From Portibacter lacus (GTDB taxonomy: Bacteria; Bacteroidota; Bacteroidia; Chitinophagales; Saprospiraceae), in NCBI RefSeq assembly GCF_021533215.1, contig NZ_JAJNKA010000017.1, positions 46,953 to 110,952 on the forward strand: a stretch of 64,000 nucleotides of DNA. Reading direction: 5' to 3'. Below the pieces are notes generated by a model. The model saw only the letters and a list, made by a program, of their open reading frames with translations, made no database searches and was not told the DNA's origin. Below, piece by piece: positions 34,175-44,256 of this stretch. The translations under genes and the position numbers were made by a program. Position 1 is the stretch's first letter. Each line of letters starts with the position of its first letter.

Positions 34175-34220
34175 ATAAAAAAAGGGTAGGAAATACGGAA
34201 AGAGGTCCGAGATCCTACCC
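34175..34220 (-). terminator. Intrinsic terminator downstream of sppA
   Basis: Hairpin with arms GGGTAGGA (34184-34191) and TCCTACCC (34213-34220), with an inner GGA/TCC stem, followed on the minus strand by seven T. It lies about 127 bp after the sppA stop codon, so sppA has a long 3' untranslated region. Confidence 0.78.
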
Positions 34221-34346
34221 ATTAACACACCATGAAAAACTTTATCTTGAAGCTAAATCTTTATTTTAGCATTTATTGTTATCCTGACACAAAGTTGTGT
34301 TTCTTTATGCAATTATACAATATAATTTTTAAAAAATAATTTTTTT

Positions 34347-36059
34347 TTACTGTATTGTGACAAAACTACCCTTTATTAGCCTCATCATCGGTTCTGGTTT
34401 CTTCAATAAATTATTGAATTCTATCATATGAGAATTGATAAATTTTATTTCATTTTTACTAGATGCCGCAAAATTGCCAACCCCATTTTCCATTAGTTGA
34501 TCTAATACACTTGCATTTTCCTCTGGATATACGCGAATCCCCGTACTACGGCTGTTTAGCATTTCTAAAACTTCATCTAATGACTTTAAATCATCCACTA
34601 ATCCATTGCCTAAAGCATCTTTTCCTGTCCATATTCTGCCTTGAGCGAGCTCATGAATACTGTCTTTAGAAATCCCTCTTCCTTCCGAAACTCGCTCTAA
34701 AAAAAGCTGGTATAATTTTTCTGTCTGATAAATTAATTTTTTTTCTTCATTTGCATCAATTGACATAAGTGGAGAGTATCCAATCGCATTTTTATTCGAT
34801 TTGATGCTGTCTACGGAGACTAGTAATTCGTTTTCTAAGAATCGATCAATCGTAGGTAGCATAAGATAAACGCCTATAGAACCCGTTAATGTGTTTTCTG
34901 ATGCAAAAATAGAATCACATGCAGAGGCAATATAATATCCACCTGAAGCGGCATATTCACCTAATGAAGCATAAACTTTCTTTCCATCTTTTCGTAGAGC
35001 CTGAATTTCATGATAGATTAAATCAGAGGCGTATCCATTTCCACCAGGTGAGTTAATCCTAAGAACGACCGTTTCGATATCCTCATCTTCTTTAATTTTC
35101 TTAAATGTCTTAGCTAACTTGCCATTACTCACACCTACACCACTTCCATCCCAAATTATCTCACCCTCTGCAAACACAATTGCATTTTTAGGATGCTTAA
35201 TTTTTGATTTCGGGATCTCATAATCAGAAAATGATACGAATTCATTAGTTTCAAACTCGTCTTTTAATAACTGCTTAAATTCGTCCAAATACATGACGTC
35301 ATCAATAATATTGACTTTTTTAAGCATTTCTGCGTCATAGTAATTGGAACCATCTAAAATCTCATTTAATATATCCTTGTCAATGGCCCTTGTTTCATAA
35401 ATAGAATTCAAGAGGGTTTCTTTTAATTGATTGAGATAGATACGAGTTTGAAATTTGTTCTCTTCACTGAATTCATTTAATCTATACGGTTCTGTACTAG
35501 ATTTATATTTTCCAGCATAGTATATATTGATGTCAATATTTAATTTTTCTAACAAGCTACTAAAGAATGGAGAATAGATGGCGTAACCTTTAAGGTCTAT
35601 GCTTCCATTTGGATTAAGAATTACACGGTCACCATAAGAACTAAGTAAATACGCATTCTGATTATAGTAGTAAGAATAAGAGAAAACTTTCTTTCCATTT
35701 TTTCTGAAATCAGTTAGATATTGTGCAATCTCCATGGTAAGTTCCTGAGAAATCTGAGCATTATCGAATTCTAAGAAAATCGCCTTAATTTTATCATCAG
35801 TTGAGGCGGCAAAGATCTTGTTCCTTAAGTCCCATAAGTGCAACTTTTTCTCATTGAAATTTAAATCAGCAAAATTAAATTCACCGCTTTGGAAATCACT
35901 AACGGCACCATTTACGTTAATATGGAGAATTCCTTTCTGATTAGGCTTGCTTTTTGAGGTATAGGAAGTAATAATTATCGCAGTAGTTAAGATAATTATT
36001 GTTATAGCTAATAAACTTCCTAAACAGGAGGAAAGTATGTTTTTTAAAAACTTGTTCAT
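34347..36059 (-). CDS. sppA: Signal peptide peptidase SppA, 67-kDa type
   Basis: A membrane-anchored serine protease of about 570 residues that degrades cleaved signal peptides. It has an N-terminal membrane helix and two homologous halves. The general base Lys is in the first half (GKYKSSTEP, about Lys189 counting from the upstream TTG) and the nucleophile Ser in the second (EYAASGGYYIA, about Ser375), the arrangement of E. coli SppA. I start at the ATG at 36059 rather than the TTG 9 bp upstream, because that TTG is part of a TACATTTG box (36066-36073, minus strand). If this box is the promoter, the message would be nearly leaderless. Confidence 0.92.
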   Translation of the reverse strand: MNKFLKNILSSCLGSLLAITIIILTTAIIITSYTSKSKPNQKGILHINVNGAVSDFQSGEFNFADLNFNEKKLHLWDLRNKIFAASTDDKIKAIFLEFDNAQISQELTMEIAQYLTDFRKNGKKVFSYSYYYNQNAYLLSSYGDRVILNPNGSIDLKGYAIYSPFFSSLLEKLNIDINIYYAGKYKSSTEPYRLNEFSEENKFQTRIYLNQLKETLLNSIYETRAIDKDILNEILDGSNYYDAEMLKKVNIIDDVMYLDEFKQLLKDEFETNEFVSFSDYEIPKSKIKHPKNAIVFAEGEIIWDGSGVGVSNGKLAKTFKKIKEDEDIETVVLRINSPGGNGYASDLIYHEIQALRKDGKKVYASLGEYAASGGYYIASACDSIFASENTLTGSIGVYLMLPTIDRFLENELLVSVDSIKSNKNAIGYSPLMSIDANEEKKLIYQTEKLYQLFLERVSEGRGISKDSIHELAQGRIWTGKDALGNGLVDDLKSLDEVLEMLNSRSTGIRVYPEENASVLDQLMENGVGNFAASSKNEIKFINSHMIEFNNLLKKPEPMMRLIKGSFVTIQ

Positions 36060-36230
36060 GTTTAACAAATGTAAGATATACCAATCAAGATGTTACATAT
36101 TTTAGACAAATACGTTATAAATCATGTTTATTCAACAAACATTTTTTATATATCTTGTGAAGTTCTATCGATAAAGTATAAACTCGAGCAGACGAGAGAT
36201 TAAGTATTATTATATTTAATGGTGAAATAA

Positions 36231-39200
36231 GTGAAACCAAGTAAACTTATATATTTAGTATTCTTCCTCTTAATTTTAACAGACCTGAACGGACAGTTAA
36301 AAATAACAGATGCTAATACGCAACCTTATACACCAGAGAATTTAATCCGAAACGTTTTCTTAGGAAGCGGTGTAGAAGTTACGAGTATAAATTATAAAGG
36401 TGATAGTAGATCTGTTGGATATTTTTCGTCTGGAATGGAAGAGATAAACTTAGAGCGAGGTATCGTGCTTTCCACTGGTCAAGTTTCTACTACGACTAAT
36501 AAAAATGAGACGCTGAATGATAGTGGCGACCAGATGTCTAATTCGAATGACCAAGATCCAGATCTGGAAGCAATTGCGAATGAAGTTGTTAATGACGTCG
36601 CTCTTTACACCATCAGTTTTATTCCTTCTTCTGATACTTTGAGATTTAATTACGTTTTTGCTTCAGAAGAGTACCCTGAGTTTATTTGTGATAAGAATGA
36701 TGTATTTGGATTCTTTGTTACTGGTCCGAATCCGGATGGTGGGAATTACGACGCTAAGAATATTGCTTTGATTCCAGAATTATCTGATCCTACAGGCTTA
36801 ACTTTTACAGATATGCCAGTTTCTATTAATACTGTTCATGGGCAAGGAAGTTCTAATTGTCCAGCAGCCTTCGAAGAATATTATAATGAAGTTCCCATTG
36901 GCACAGAACACTTCCAGCATAATGCTTATTTAGACGTGTTTACAGCAGAAGTGGTTGTAATTCCTTGTGAAGAGTATACTATCAAACTTGGTGTTGCAGA
37001 TGCGGTGGATAAATTACTGAATTCAGTGGTTTTTCTAGAAGCAAAAAGTTTTGGAACAGGGACTTTAGCCGTTTCGCTTAATTCCTTAAGCGTAGATGGT
37101 AGCTTGGCAGAAGGATGTGGCTCAGGAGAACTTGAATTTGTCCTTCCTGAAACAGTTAAAGAAGATTATATTATTGATATTGATTTCTTTACGGAGCCAA
37201 ATTCGGCTACCCCAGATGTGGATTATCCTGCTATTCCTGATCAATTGATTATTCCAGCGGGATCTAAATCAGTATCAGTTCCTTTGGAAGCATACTTAGA
37301 CGGGACATCAGAAGGTGATGAGGTTATTGTTTTTGAAATCCAAGTAGATCTTTGCAATCGAAAAAGATTTGAAATTATGATTCGGGATGATGACTTATTT
37401 GCACCAATTCTTCCTGATGACGTTACGATCTGCAGCGGAGATTCATACTTGATAGAATCAGAATTAGACCCAGGGTTTACATTGCCTCCATCACCATATT
37501 TTGAAAACCTAACAAAAATTGACATAGATCCTGAGTTAGAACCCGTTTATTCAGATATTCAAGTTTCAGGAGTAATTCCGACTATCCTCACAGCTAATAG
37601 TATTGAACGGGTTTGTATTAAAGGGATCGAGCATCGAGATCTAACGGACTTAGATATTTATTTGATTTCCCCAGGTGGGCAGTTTTTAGAACTTAGCACC
37701 GATAATGGTTTTAAAGCGAATAATTTTGCAGATGTTGATAGTTTTAAGAATACTTGCTTTACTCCAGATGCGATAACTGAGATCAATAATGGGCAAAACT
37801 TAGTGGGCCCTATCTTTTCGAGTAATGAAAGATATACAGGAGATTTTAAGCCTGAGGGAGAATGGGCAGATCTTTGGGATGGTGATAATCCAACAAATGG
37901 GACATGGAGATTATTAGTTCTGGATGATTTTGAAGGTGCTACTGGTATATTAGATGGCTGGTCGATAACCTTTAAGTCTTTTTATGATTTAACGTATGAG
38001 TGGACAGCTAACCCAAGCACCACGCTATGTGGAAGTTGTGAGGATATAACCGTTGAGCCCGAAGAAGACACTGAATTTACGTTGAAGATTATTGATTCGT
38101 ATGGATGTGAAAGAGAGGAGTCTATGATGATTTTTGTCGCTCAGAATTTAGACGAACCCATAATAAGTTGTAATCAAGTTAGCCAAAATTCTATAGAGGT
38201 GATCTGGAATGATATTGCAAATGCAACGGGATACGAAATCAGAATTGACGGAGGCGCATGGATGCAGACTTCTGAAACGGACTATACTTTTACCTCCTTA
38301 TCTAGTAGCACGACCTTCGATATAGAAATAATGGCAGTTAGTGAAGATTGCAATTCTTCAATAGCACTGGTTCAGTGCGAAACAGATGCTTGTGCGAAAC
38401 CAACTGTTGTTGTTAATATAGTTAATGAAGTAACGTGTCCAGGTGGAAATGATGGAGAAGTGAATCTTGTAGCAACGGGGTCTGGACCATTTAATTTCGA
38501 GATAAATGGTGTCAGCAACACAACTGGAGATTTTACGAATATACCCATTGGGGTAAATGAATATACAGTTACTGACAATACAGGGTGTGTGCGATCTGAA
38601 GAATTCACTATGACTGGTCCTGATGAATTTTTTCTGAATGGCGGCTATAAGTTGAGTCAAGCTTGTAATGTGGTAAGTGAAATTACAGGTTCATTTAATG
38701 TCAGCGGAGGTACTCCTCCATACACCTATTTATGGTCTAATTTGACGACCGACCAAGTAGCCGTAGATTTATCACCAGGGACTTATTTTGTTACAGTCAC
38801 CGATGATAACAATTGCGAAGCTTTCGGAACATTGGATATTCCTATGTTAGAGCAATTTTTATATGATGTTGATGTGACTGCTCCTTTATGCAAAGATGGG
38901 AATAATGGGAAAGCTGAAATAAATATCGTTTCTGGTAATGGACCATTTACCTATTTGTGGGAAGATGGAACAACAGAAAGTTCTAATGAAAATCTTTCAG
39001 AAGGATTCTATGTAGTCACTGTTACAGATGCTCTTGGTTGCGAGATCCCCAAACCATTTACAATCGATGAAGGAGCAGTGCTAACTTTGGACATTTCTCC
39101 AGAAGATATTTCTTGTTTAGGAATGACAGATGGACGAGCGACAGCAACTGTAACAGGAGGTGAAGGACCTTATACTTACATATGGGATGGAGTTTCATCC

Positions 39201-41729
39201 AGCAATTCAACAGTGGATGGCTTGACTAAAGGTGAACACACTCTAATGGTTACCGATGGAAATAATTGTTCAGAAACTAGCACTTTTAATATTGAAGAAC
39301 CTCTAGGTATGGTTTATTCTATCGTTCAAGTGGATAATATCTGCTATGATGGTTCTGCTGGTGAAATAGAAATAAATGGAGTGAGTAGTCCTAATGGTGA
39401 TGTGACCATTTTGTGGGATGATGGATCGACTTCCTTTACTAGGATGGGATTGCCTAATTCAACTTACTGTTTTATCTTGAATGACGGAACATCTTGTGAA
39501 TTAGATTCTTGTATCCAGATAGGATCTCCAGATGAGATTCTGATAGAAGAAAAAATCTTTGGTCCTACTTGTTTAGGGTCTACGGATGCAAAAATTGAAT
39601 TAGTTATTTCAGGCGGCACAATCCCTTACTCCTTTTCATGGAATGGCCCTGATGGAATGATGAGTTCAGATGCGAACATCGAAAATTTAAGTTCTGGTGA
39701 ATATTTTGTTACCATTACAGATGGTAATGCTTGTAATAAAGTTGCAAGCTTCACGGTACAGCCAGCTAAGAAAATAGAGGTAGATTTTACTGTTTTCCCG
39801 ATCTCATGTTTCGGAGAATCTAAAGGACAGATTTTCTTCGCGGCATCTGGAGGACGACCTCCATTTACATATAATTGGACTGGGCCTAATGGTTTTACTG
39901 CGAATACCAATAATATTATGGGTGTACCTGCAGGAAACTACTTTGTTACTTATACGGATTTAGCTGGTTGCTCTGAAACATTTGATTTCTTTATTGAGCA
40001 GCCATCTCAAGCGCTCTCAGCTAATATATCTATTCCTGATACGATATGTTTTGGTACCACGAATGGGAAATTATCAGTTGCACCAAGTGGTGGGACTGCT
40101 CCTTATACTATTGAATGGAGTAATGGTTTTACTCAAGCTAATAATGTTAGTTTAGCGAAAGGGGTTTATAATGTTACGGTAACAGATTCAAGAAGTTGTA
40201 CGATTATTGCCTCATCTTCGGTCTCAGAACTTGAAAATATTTCTGTTAATCTTTCAGATACACCATCGTTGTGTTTTCAGACCAATGACGGAAGTGCTCA
40301 AGTTATAGAAGCGTTTTATGGAAGTAATTCTGCTGATATAAGTAACTTCACATATAAGTGGAATACCAATCCTGTACAGACGACCACTCAGGCTTTTAAT
40401 TTAGTAGGTGGCAATAGTTATTCAGTTATTTTAACAGATAAATTCGGGTGCACAGGTCAAGAAGTGATTGAAATTAGTACACCTGAATCAGTAGATGCAA
40501 GGCTGGTGAATATTTCAAACGTAAGTTGCTTTGGTGAGCAAGATGGAGTCTTAGAGATAGAGGGAGTAGGAGGTAGTGGGAATTTTTCCTATCAATGGGA
40601 TGGTCAAGTTGATTTCTCTACATCAAGTATAATTGATGGATTAACTAGTTCTAATTATCAGGTGACTATAACGGATAGCAATGGATGTACCGGATTTAGC
40701 AGTTTCGCTATAGAAGAACCAAGGCCCTTAAATATGGACTTTAGAGTAATCGATGTGAGTTGTTATGGAGGCAGTGATGGACGAGCGGAATCAGTGGTTC
40801 AAGGTGGTACAGGACCTTATACTTTTATGTGGACCAATGAAGCAAGTGGAAAAGCAATCGAGAATGTTGTTTCAGAGCAATATAATGTTACGGTTACTGA
40901 TGCGAATGGTTGTACTTTAACCGACTCCACCAGAGTCAATGAGCCAGATGAGCCTATCAGAGTTGAGCTAACATTCGAAGATGTTAATTGCAATAATGGC
41001 AATAATGGAAAGATTGAAATCCAAGCTGAAGGCGGTTCAGGATTTTATAGATATAGCATAGATGGAGAGGCATTTCAATCTACCAATGTATTTACGAGTT
41101 TAGAAGCAGGAAATTATACGGTGTATGTGAGTGATTTTAAAGGATGTGTAGATACTTTTCCAGAGACTATTATCACGGAACCAGATCCAATTATTGTTAT
41201 TTTAGGCCCTGATCTCGTGATTCCTTTTGGTGAGAATGTGCAGATTATGCCAGAAGTCTATAATCATATTGGTCAGTTAGATGCGCTATGGAAGTCTGCT
41301 AATATAGATTTGTTGAGTTGCAATACTTGTATTAATCCAATATTTACAGGGGAACGAGAAGCTAGTTTTGAGTTTGCTGTAACCGATGAGAATGGATGTA
41401 GTGGGAATGATTTTATTACCATTCGGCTTGAAAATTATAGCCCATTTTTCGTGCCTACTGCTTTCACTCCTAATGGCGATGGAGAAAATGATGAGCTAAA
41501 AGTTTTTTCAGCAGGTGTTCAAGAGATAAACTCATTTCAGATATACAATCGTTGGGGTGAATTAGTCTATACTGCAGAAGCTGAAGGCGAATCTATATCG
41601 GATGTAAGTTGGGATGGTGTTTATAAAGGAGAAATTTTACCATCTGGATTATATTATTGGTTTGCAGAAGTGACCTATCAGAATGGATTTAATGATACAT
41701 TAGAAGGAAACACAACCTTAATGAAATGA
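36231..41729 (+). CDS. Giant SprB-repeat surface protein, T9SS gliding-type sorted
   Basis: An 1832-residue secreted protein starting at GTG. Order: signal peptide (to about residue 21); choice-of-anchor L domain (about 30-285, with FNYVFASEEYPEF); a Calx-beta-like segment (about 290-395); a proprotein-convertase P-domain-like part (about 430-600, with GTWRLLVLDDFEGATG); a fibronectin-like stretch; then about a dozen SprB-type repeats of some 75-85 residues (typical words: SCFGESKGQI, YNWTGPNGFT, YFVTITDGNAC). The end is a gliding-type C-terminal domain (FVPTAFTPNGDGENDEL...WDGVYKGEILPSGLYYW). It is probably a surface adhesin or gliding-type filament exported by the type IX system. Its stop overlaps the next start (ATGA). 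Confidence 0.92.
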   Translation: MKPSKLIYLVFFLLILTDLNGQLKITDANTQPYTPENLIRNVFLGSGVEVTSINYKGDSRSVGYFSSGMEEINLERGIVLSTGQVSTTTNKNETLNDSGDQMSNSNDQDPDLEAIANEVVNDVALYTISFIPSSDTLRFNYVFASEEYPEFICDKNDVFGFFVTGPNPDGGNYDAKNIALIPELSDPTGLTFTDMPVSINTVHGQGSSNCPAAFEEYYNEVPIGTEHFQHNAYLDVFTAEVVVIPCEEYTIKLGVADAVDKLLNSVVFLEAKSFGTGTLAVSLNSLSVDGSLAEGCGSGELEFVLPETVKEDYIIDIDFFTEPNSATPDVDYPAIPDQLIIPAGSKSVSVPLEAYLDGTSEGDEVIVFEIQVDLCNRKRFEIMIRDDDLFAPILPDDVTICSGDSYLIESELDPGFTLPPSPYFENLTKIDIDPELEPVYSDIQVSGVIPTILTANSIERVCIKGIEHRDLTDLDIYLISPGGQFLELSTDNGFKANNFADVDSFKNTCFTPDAITEINNGQNLVGPIFSSNERYTGDFKPEGEWADLWDGDNPTNGTWRLLVLDDFEGATGILDGWSITFKSFYDLTYEWTANPSTTLCGSCEDITVEPEEDTEFTLKIIDSYGCEREESMMIFVAQNLDEPIISCNQVSQNSIEVIWNDIANATGYEIRIDGGAWMQTSETDYTFTSLSSSTTFDIEIMAVSEDCNSSIALVQCETDACAKPTVVVNIVNEVTCPGGNDGEVNLVATGSGPFNFEINGVSNTTGDFTNIPIGVNEYTVTDNTGCVRSEEFTMTGPDEFFLNGGYKLSQACNVVSEITGSFNVSGGTPPYTYLWSNLTTDQVAVDLSPGTYFVTVTDDNNCEAFGTLDIPMLEQFLYDVDVTAPLCKDGNNGKAEINIVSGNGPFTYLWEDGTTESSNENLSEGFYVVTVTDALGCEIPKPFTIDEGAVLTLDISPEDISCLGMTDGRATATVTGGEGPYTYIWDGVSSSNSTVDGLTKGEHTLMVTDGNNCSETSTFNIEEPLGMVYSIVQVDNICYDGSAGEIEINGVSSPNGDVTILWDDGSTSFTRMGLPNSTYCFILNDGTSCELDSCIQIGSPDEILIEEKIFGPTCLGSTDAKIELVISGGTIPYSFSWNGPDGMMSSDANIENLSSGEYFVTITDGNACNKVASFTVQPAKKIEVDFTVFPISCFGESKGQIFFAASGGRPPFTYNWTGPNGFTANTNNIMGVPAGNYFVTYTDLAGCSETFDFFIEQPSQALSANISIPDTICFGTTNGKLSVAPSGGTAPYTIEWSNGFTQANNVSLAKGVYNVTVTDSRSCTIIASSSVSELENISVNLSDTPSLCFQTNDGSAQVIEAFYGSNSADISNFTYKWNTNPVQTTTQAFNLVGGNSYSVILTDKFGCTGQEVIEISTPESVDARLVNISNVSCFGEQDGVLEIEGVGGSGNFSYQWDGQVDFSTSSIIDGLTSSNYQVTITDSNGCTGFSSFAIEEPRPLNMDFRVIDVSCYGGSDGRAESVVQGGTGPYTFMWTNEASGKAIENVVSEQYNVTVTDANGCTLTDSTRVNEPDEPIRVELTFEDVNCNNGNNGKIEIQAEGGSGFYRYSIDGEAFQSTNVFTSLEAGNYTVYVSDFKGCVDTFPETIITEPDPIIVILGPDLVIPFGENVQIMPEVYNHIGQLDALWKSANIDLLSCNTCINPIFTGEREASFEFAVTDENGCSGNDFITIRLENYSPFFVPTAFTPNGDGENDELKVFSAGVQEINSFQIYNRWGELVYTAEAEGESISDVSWDGVYKGEILPSGLYYWFAEVTYQNGFNDTLEGNTTLMK

Positions 41730-42808
41730 GTCATCTAATAAAATATACATTGATTTTACTTGGATTGACAATCTTATCAGATCTTCATGCACAAGATGCG
41801 TTATTCTCACAGATGAATAAAAGTAGGAACCTTTTGAATCCTGCGTTACTGGCGCTTCAAAATAATGATTTAGATATCGATTTAAATTTTAGGGAGCAAG
41901 GGGCTTCTGTTTCTGGTGGACTTCCGATAAGAACGTTTCAAGTTCTAGCCAATTTCAGATCTCATTCATTCAAGTCGGACCAATTCACCTATGGTTTGTC
42001 TATTCTAAGCGATAAAGGAGGTACGGGGCATGTTGGAAGTAATATGGCTCACCTTAACATTGGCTATTTGAAAAAATTAACAGACAAATACAGTAAAATA
42101 GGGGAGCACTATATAGGAATAGGTGCAGCTTTTGGAGGCGGACAGAAGAGTGTGAACTGGAGTAGATTTTGGTTTGGAAATCAATTTGATACTGCATTTA
42201 ATACAGTAGATGAAACAAAAGATCCAAGGGAAGACGAAATTTTGGCGAATACAAATGGTCGTTCAGGTATGTTCGCTGATCTAAATGCGGGATTAACTTG
42301 GTATGCTAATTTGAAAGAAGGCCTTTCAGCTGATTTGGGTTTTTCTATTTATCACCTTACACAACCGAACATCTCCCTATTCGAGAATGGGAATGAGCCT
42401 TTGACCTTAAGATATAATATGCATGGAAGCCTCCATAGTAAAGTCTCTGATTTGCTTTCGATTTCTCCATCGGCGATTTTCATCCGACAAGGCAAATCTT
42501 TGCAGTTTTTGTTAGGTTCAGGAATAGGGATGGATAATGAAGATGATTATGAATTTGCAATAGATTTTGGATTTTTTGCAAGAATGGTATCTAATGAAGG
42601 TGGAGTAGGAATGGAATCATTATTTCTAACATTAAATTCGGATTATAATAATTTCAGGTTCGGATTAGCTTACGATATCACGGTTTCATCATTGGCAAAA
42701 TATAATAATAGTAAGGGGGCGTGGGAGTTTAGGTTAGGGTATACCATTCCTCATTTAAGAAATAAGAGCAGTAAGATTACCAACGGAAATAAGTTTCATA
42801 CTTTCTAA
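41726..42808 (+). CDS. PorP/SprF family type IX secretion membrane protein
   Basis: A 360-residue outer-membrane protein of the PorP/SprF family. It has a signal peptide (to about residue 22, LHAQ), then ALFSQMNKSRNLLNPALLAL, the family's usual opening, and a beta-barrel ending in an aromatic-rich strand. SprF-type proteins help secrete a specific partner such as SprB, and the genes are usually adjacent. The 4-bp ATGA overlap with the giant repeat protein gene indicates the two are translationally coupled, so this is likely that protein's dedicated partner. Confidence 0.9.
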   Translation: MSHLIKYTLILLGLTILSDLHAQDALFSQMNKSRNLLNPALLALQNNDLDIDLNFREQGASVSGGLPIRTFQVLANFRSHSFKSDQFTYGLSILSDKGGTGHVGSNMAHLNIGYLKKLTDKYSKIGEHYIGIGAAFGGGQKSVNWSRFWFGNQFDTAFNTVDETKDPREDEILANTNGRSGMFADLNAGLTWYANLKEGLSADLGFSIYHLTQPNISLFENGNEPLTLRYNMHGSLHSKVSDLLSISPSAIFIRQGKSLQFLLGSGIGMDNEDDYEFAIDFGFFARMVSNEGGVGMESLFLTLNSDYNNFRFGLAYDITVSSLAKYNNSKGAWEFRLGYTIPHLRNKSSKITNGNKFHTF

Positions 42809-42868
42809 TATCCAATGATAAAGTAGGAGAAACGAGTAATCTTTAAAAATGTTTTCGCAAAGTTAAGG

Positions 42869-43510
42869 CTATAGAATCAGTGAAATTCTATGTACACCAG
42901 GTAGATATTCCTTTTTTAGTAAATTCTTTATGTGCTCATAATTCTTCTTATTTGCAACGAAGTCAATATCATTCAAGTCGATAATAAGAACCGGAAATGT
43001 CAGGATATTTCTGAAATATTCGAAATAGGAGTTTTGAATTTTTAGCAAGTATTCATCAGAAATATTCTTTTCATACTCACGTCCTCTCTTACTTATGTTC
43101 TTTTGCAAAATGTCGACACTTCTGTGGAAGTAAACGAGCAGGTCTGGATTCGGAAAAGAATTATTCAGCGTATTAAATAACTTCTGGAAAATCCTGTATT
43201 CATCATCTGCTAGATTTTTACGTGCAAATAAAAGTGTCTTAACAAAGGTGTAGTCAGCTAGGGTGAAATCATGGAACAAGTCTTGGTATAAGAGATGTTT
43301 TTGCAATTGTTTCATTCTCTCTGTCATGAAAAACAATTCGACCGTAAGTGCGAAGCGATTCATATCCTCATAAAAGAAAGGAAGAAAGGGATTATCATCG
43401 AATTGCTCTAGGATTAATCGGCAAGAATACTCTTCATGCATCATCTTACAGAAAGATGTCTTACCTGAGCCAATGTTGCCTTCTATCGTTATATAATTAT
43501 AAGGAAACAT
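42869..43510 (-). CDS. Deoxynucleoside kinase
   Basis: A 213-residue cytoplasmic kinase that phosphorylates deoxynucleosides for salvage. It has the P-loop GNIGSGKTS (about 9-17), the ADYTF and FARKNL segment near residues 85-100 and the LID-type KRGREYE region near 138-145, as in bacterial deoxyadenosine/deoxyguanosine kinases. Base specificity cannot be assigned. Its start overlaps the end of folK by 14 bp, so the two are coupled. Confidence 0.88.
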   Translation of the reverse strand: MFPYNYITIEGNIGSGKTSFCKMMHEEYSCRLILEQFDDNPFLPFFYEDMNRFALTVELFFMTERMKQLQKHLLYQDLFHDFTLADYTFVKTLLFARKNLADDEYRIFQKLFNTLNNSFPNPDLLVYFHRSVDILQKNISKRGREYEKNISDEYLLKIQNSYFEYFRNILTFPVLIIDLNDIDFVANKKNYEHIKNLLKKEYLPGVHRISLIL

Positions 43511-43973
43511 AAGAATCGTCTTGAGTATTATTTTTTAATTCTGCCACTGACTTTTTTAATATTGGGTGATGCCATTCAGGTACAATTTCCGATAATGGAA
43601 AAAGCACAAAATTTCTTTCATGCATTCTTGGATGAGGCAAATCTATGATTTCATTTTTAAGAATTAAGTCGTCGTAAAAAATAATATCGATATCAATTGT
43701 TCTTGGCCCCCACCTTATATCTCTTTTTCGATGCAATAATACTTCAATTTCTTGGCAACTGCTTAAAAGTTCGTAGATATCTAATTCAGTTTCTATTTCA
43801 AATGCTTGGTTGAGAAACGATTTTTGATCTTTTAAACCCCAAGCTTCTGTTTCATATATAGCAGAAGTCTTAGTGACATTTCCTGCTTTATCTTCTATGA
43901 ATTTCTTACATAGACCTAGGTGTTTCAGCCGGTTCCCAATGTTAGATCCTATATGAAGTATAGCTTTATGCAT
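43497..43973 (-). CDS. folK: 6-hydroxymethyl-7,8-dihydropterin pyrophosphokinase
   Basis: Transfers pyrophosphate from ATP to 6-hydroxymethyl-dihydropterin in folate synthesis. About 158 residues, normal for the family. It opens with ILHIGSNIGNR, and carries the signature RWGPRTIDIDIIFYDD (metal-binding Asp pair) followed by LPHPRMHERNFVL. I start at the ATG at 43973; the frame extends 15 bp further with a start that adds MLFLG. Folate made here would feed thymidylate synthase, encoded 2 kb away. Confidence 0.93.
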   Translation of the reverse strand: MHKAILHIGSNIGNRLKHLGLCKKFIEDKAGNVTKTSAIYETEAWGLKDQKSFLNQAFEIETELDIYELLSSCQEIEVLLHRKRDIRWGPRTIDIDIIFYDDLILKNEIIDLPHPRMHERNFVLFPLSEIVPEWHHPILKKSVAELKNNTQDDSYVSL

Positions 43974-44070
43974 CCCCAAAAATAACATATTTACGAAATC
44001 CTTATATTTTATAAATAAAAAAGAATAAAATTATTTTTTAGATGGGATCTAAATAAAATGATAGGTATAA

Positions 44071-44107
44071 TTAACAAAGGGCTGAATAAAATTCAACCCA
44101 TTGTTAA
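44071..44107. repeat. Imperfect inverted repeat in a divergent promoter region
   Basis: Arms TTAACAA, GGG and TGAAT pair with ATTCA, CCC and TTGTTAA, with two mismatched positions and an AAA loop. It lies between the divergent folK and alanine symporter genes, 98 bp after one start and 150 bp before the other. It is not placed to terminate either gene, so an operator is possible. The rest of 43974-44256 shows nothing recognised. Confidence 0.45.
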
Positions 44108-44256
44108 TTATTTGATTTTCATTTAAGCGGTCATAATTTTAATATTCAAAGATCGAACCAATGTATTTGATTACCCGAAGATTATTCCGATTTATAATAA
44201 AATTATTGCTTTTTTTTTTGATATTGCGGAATTGTTCACAAAACCTCTAATTAATT

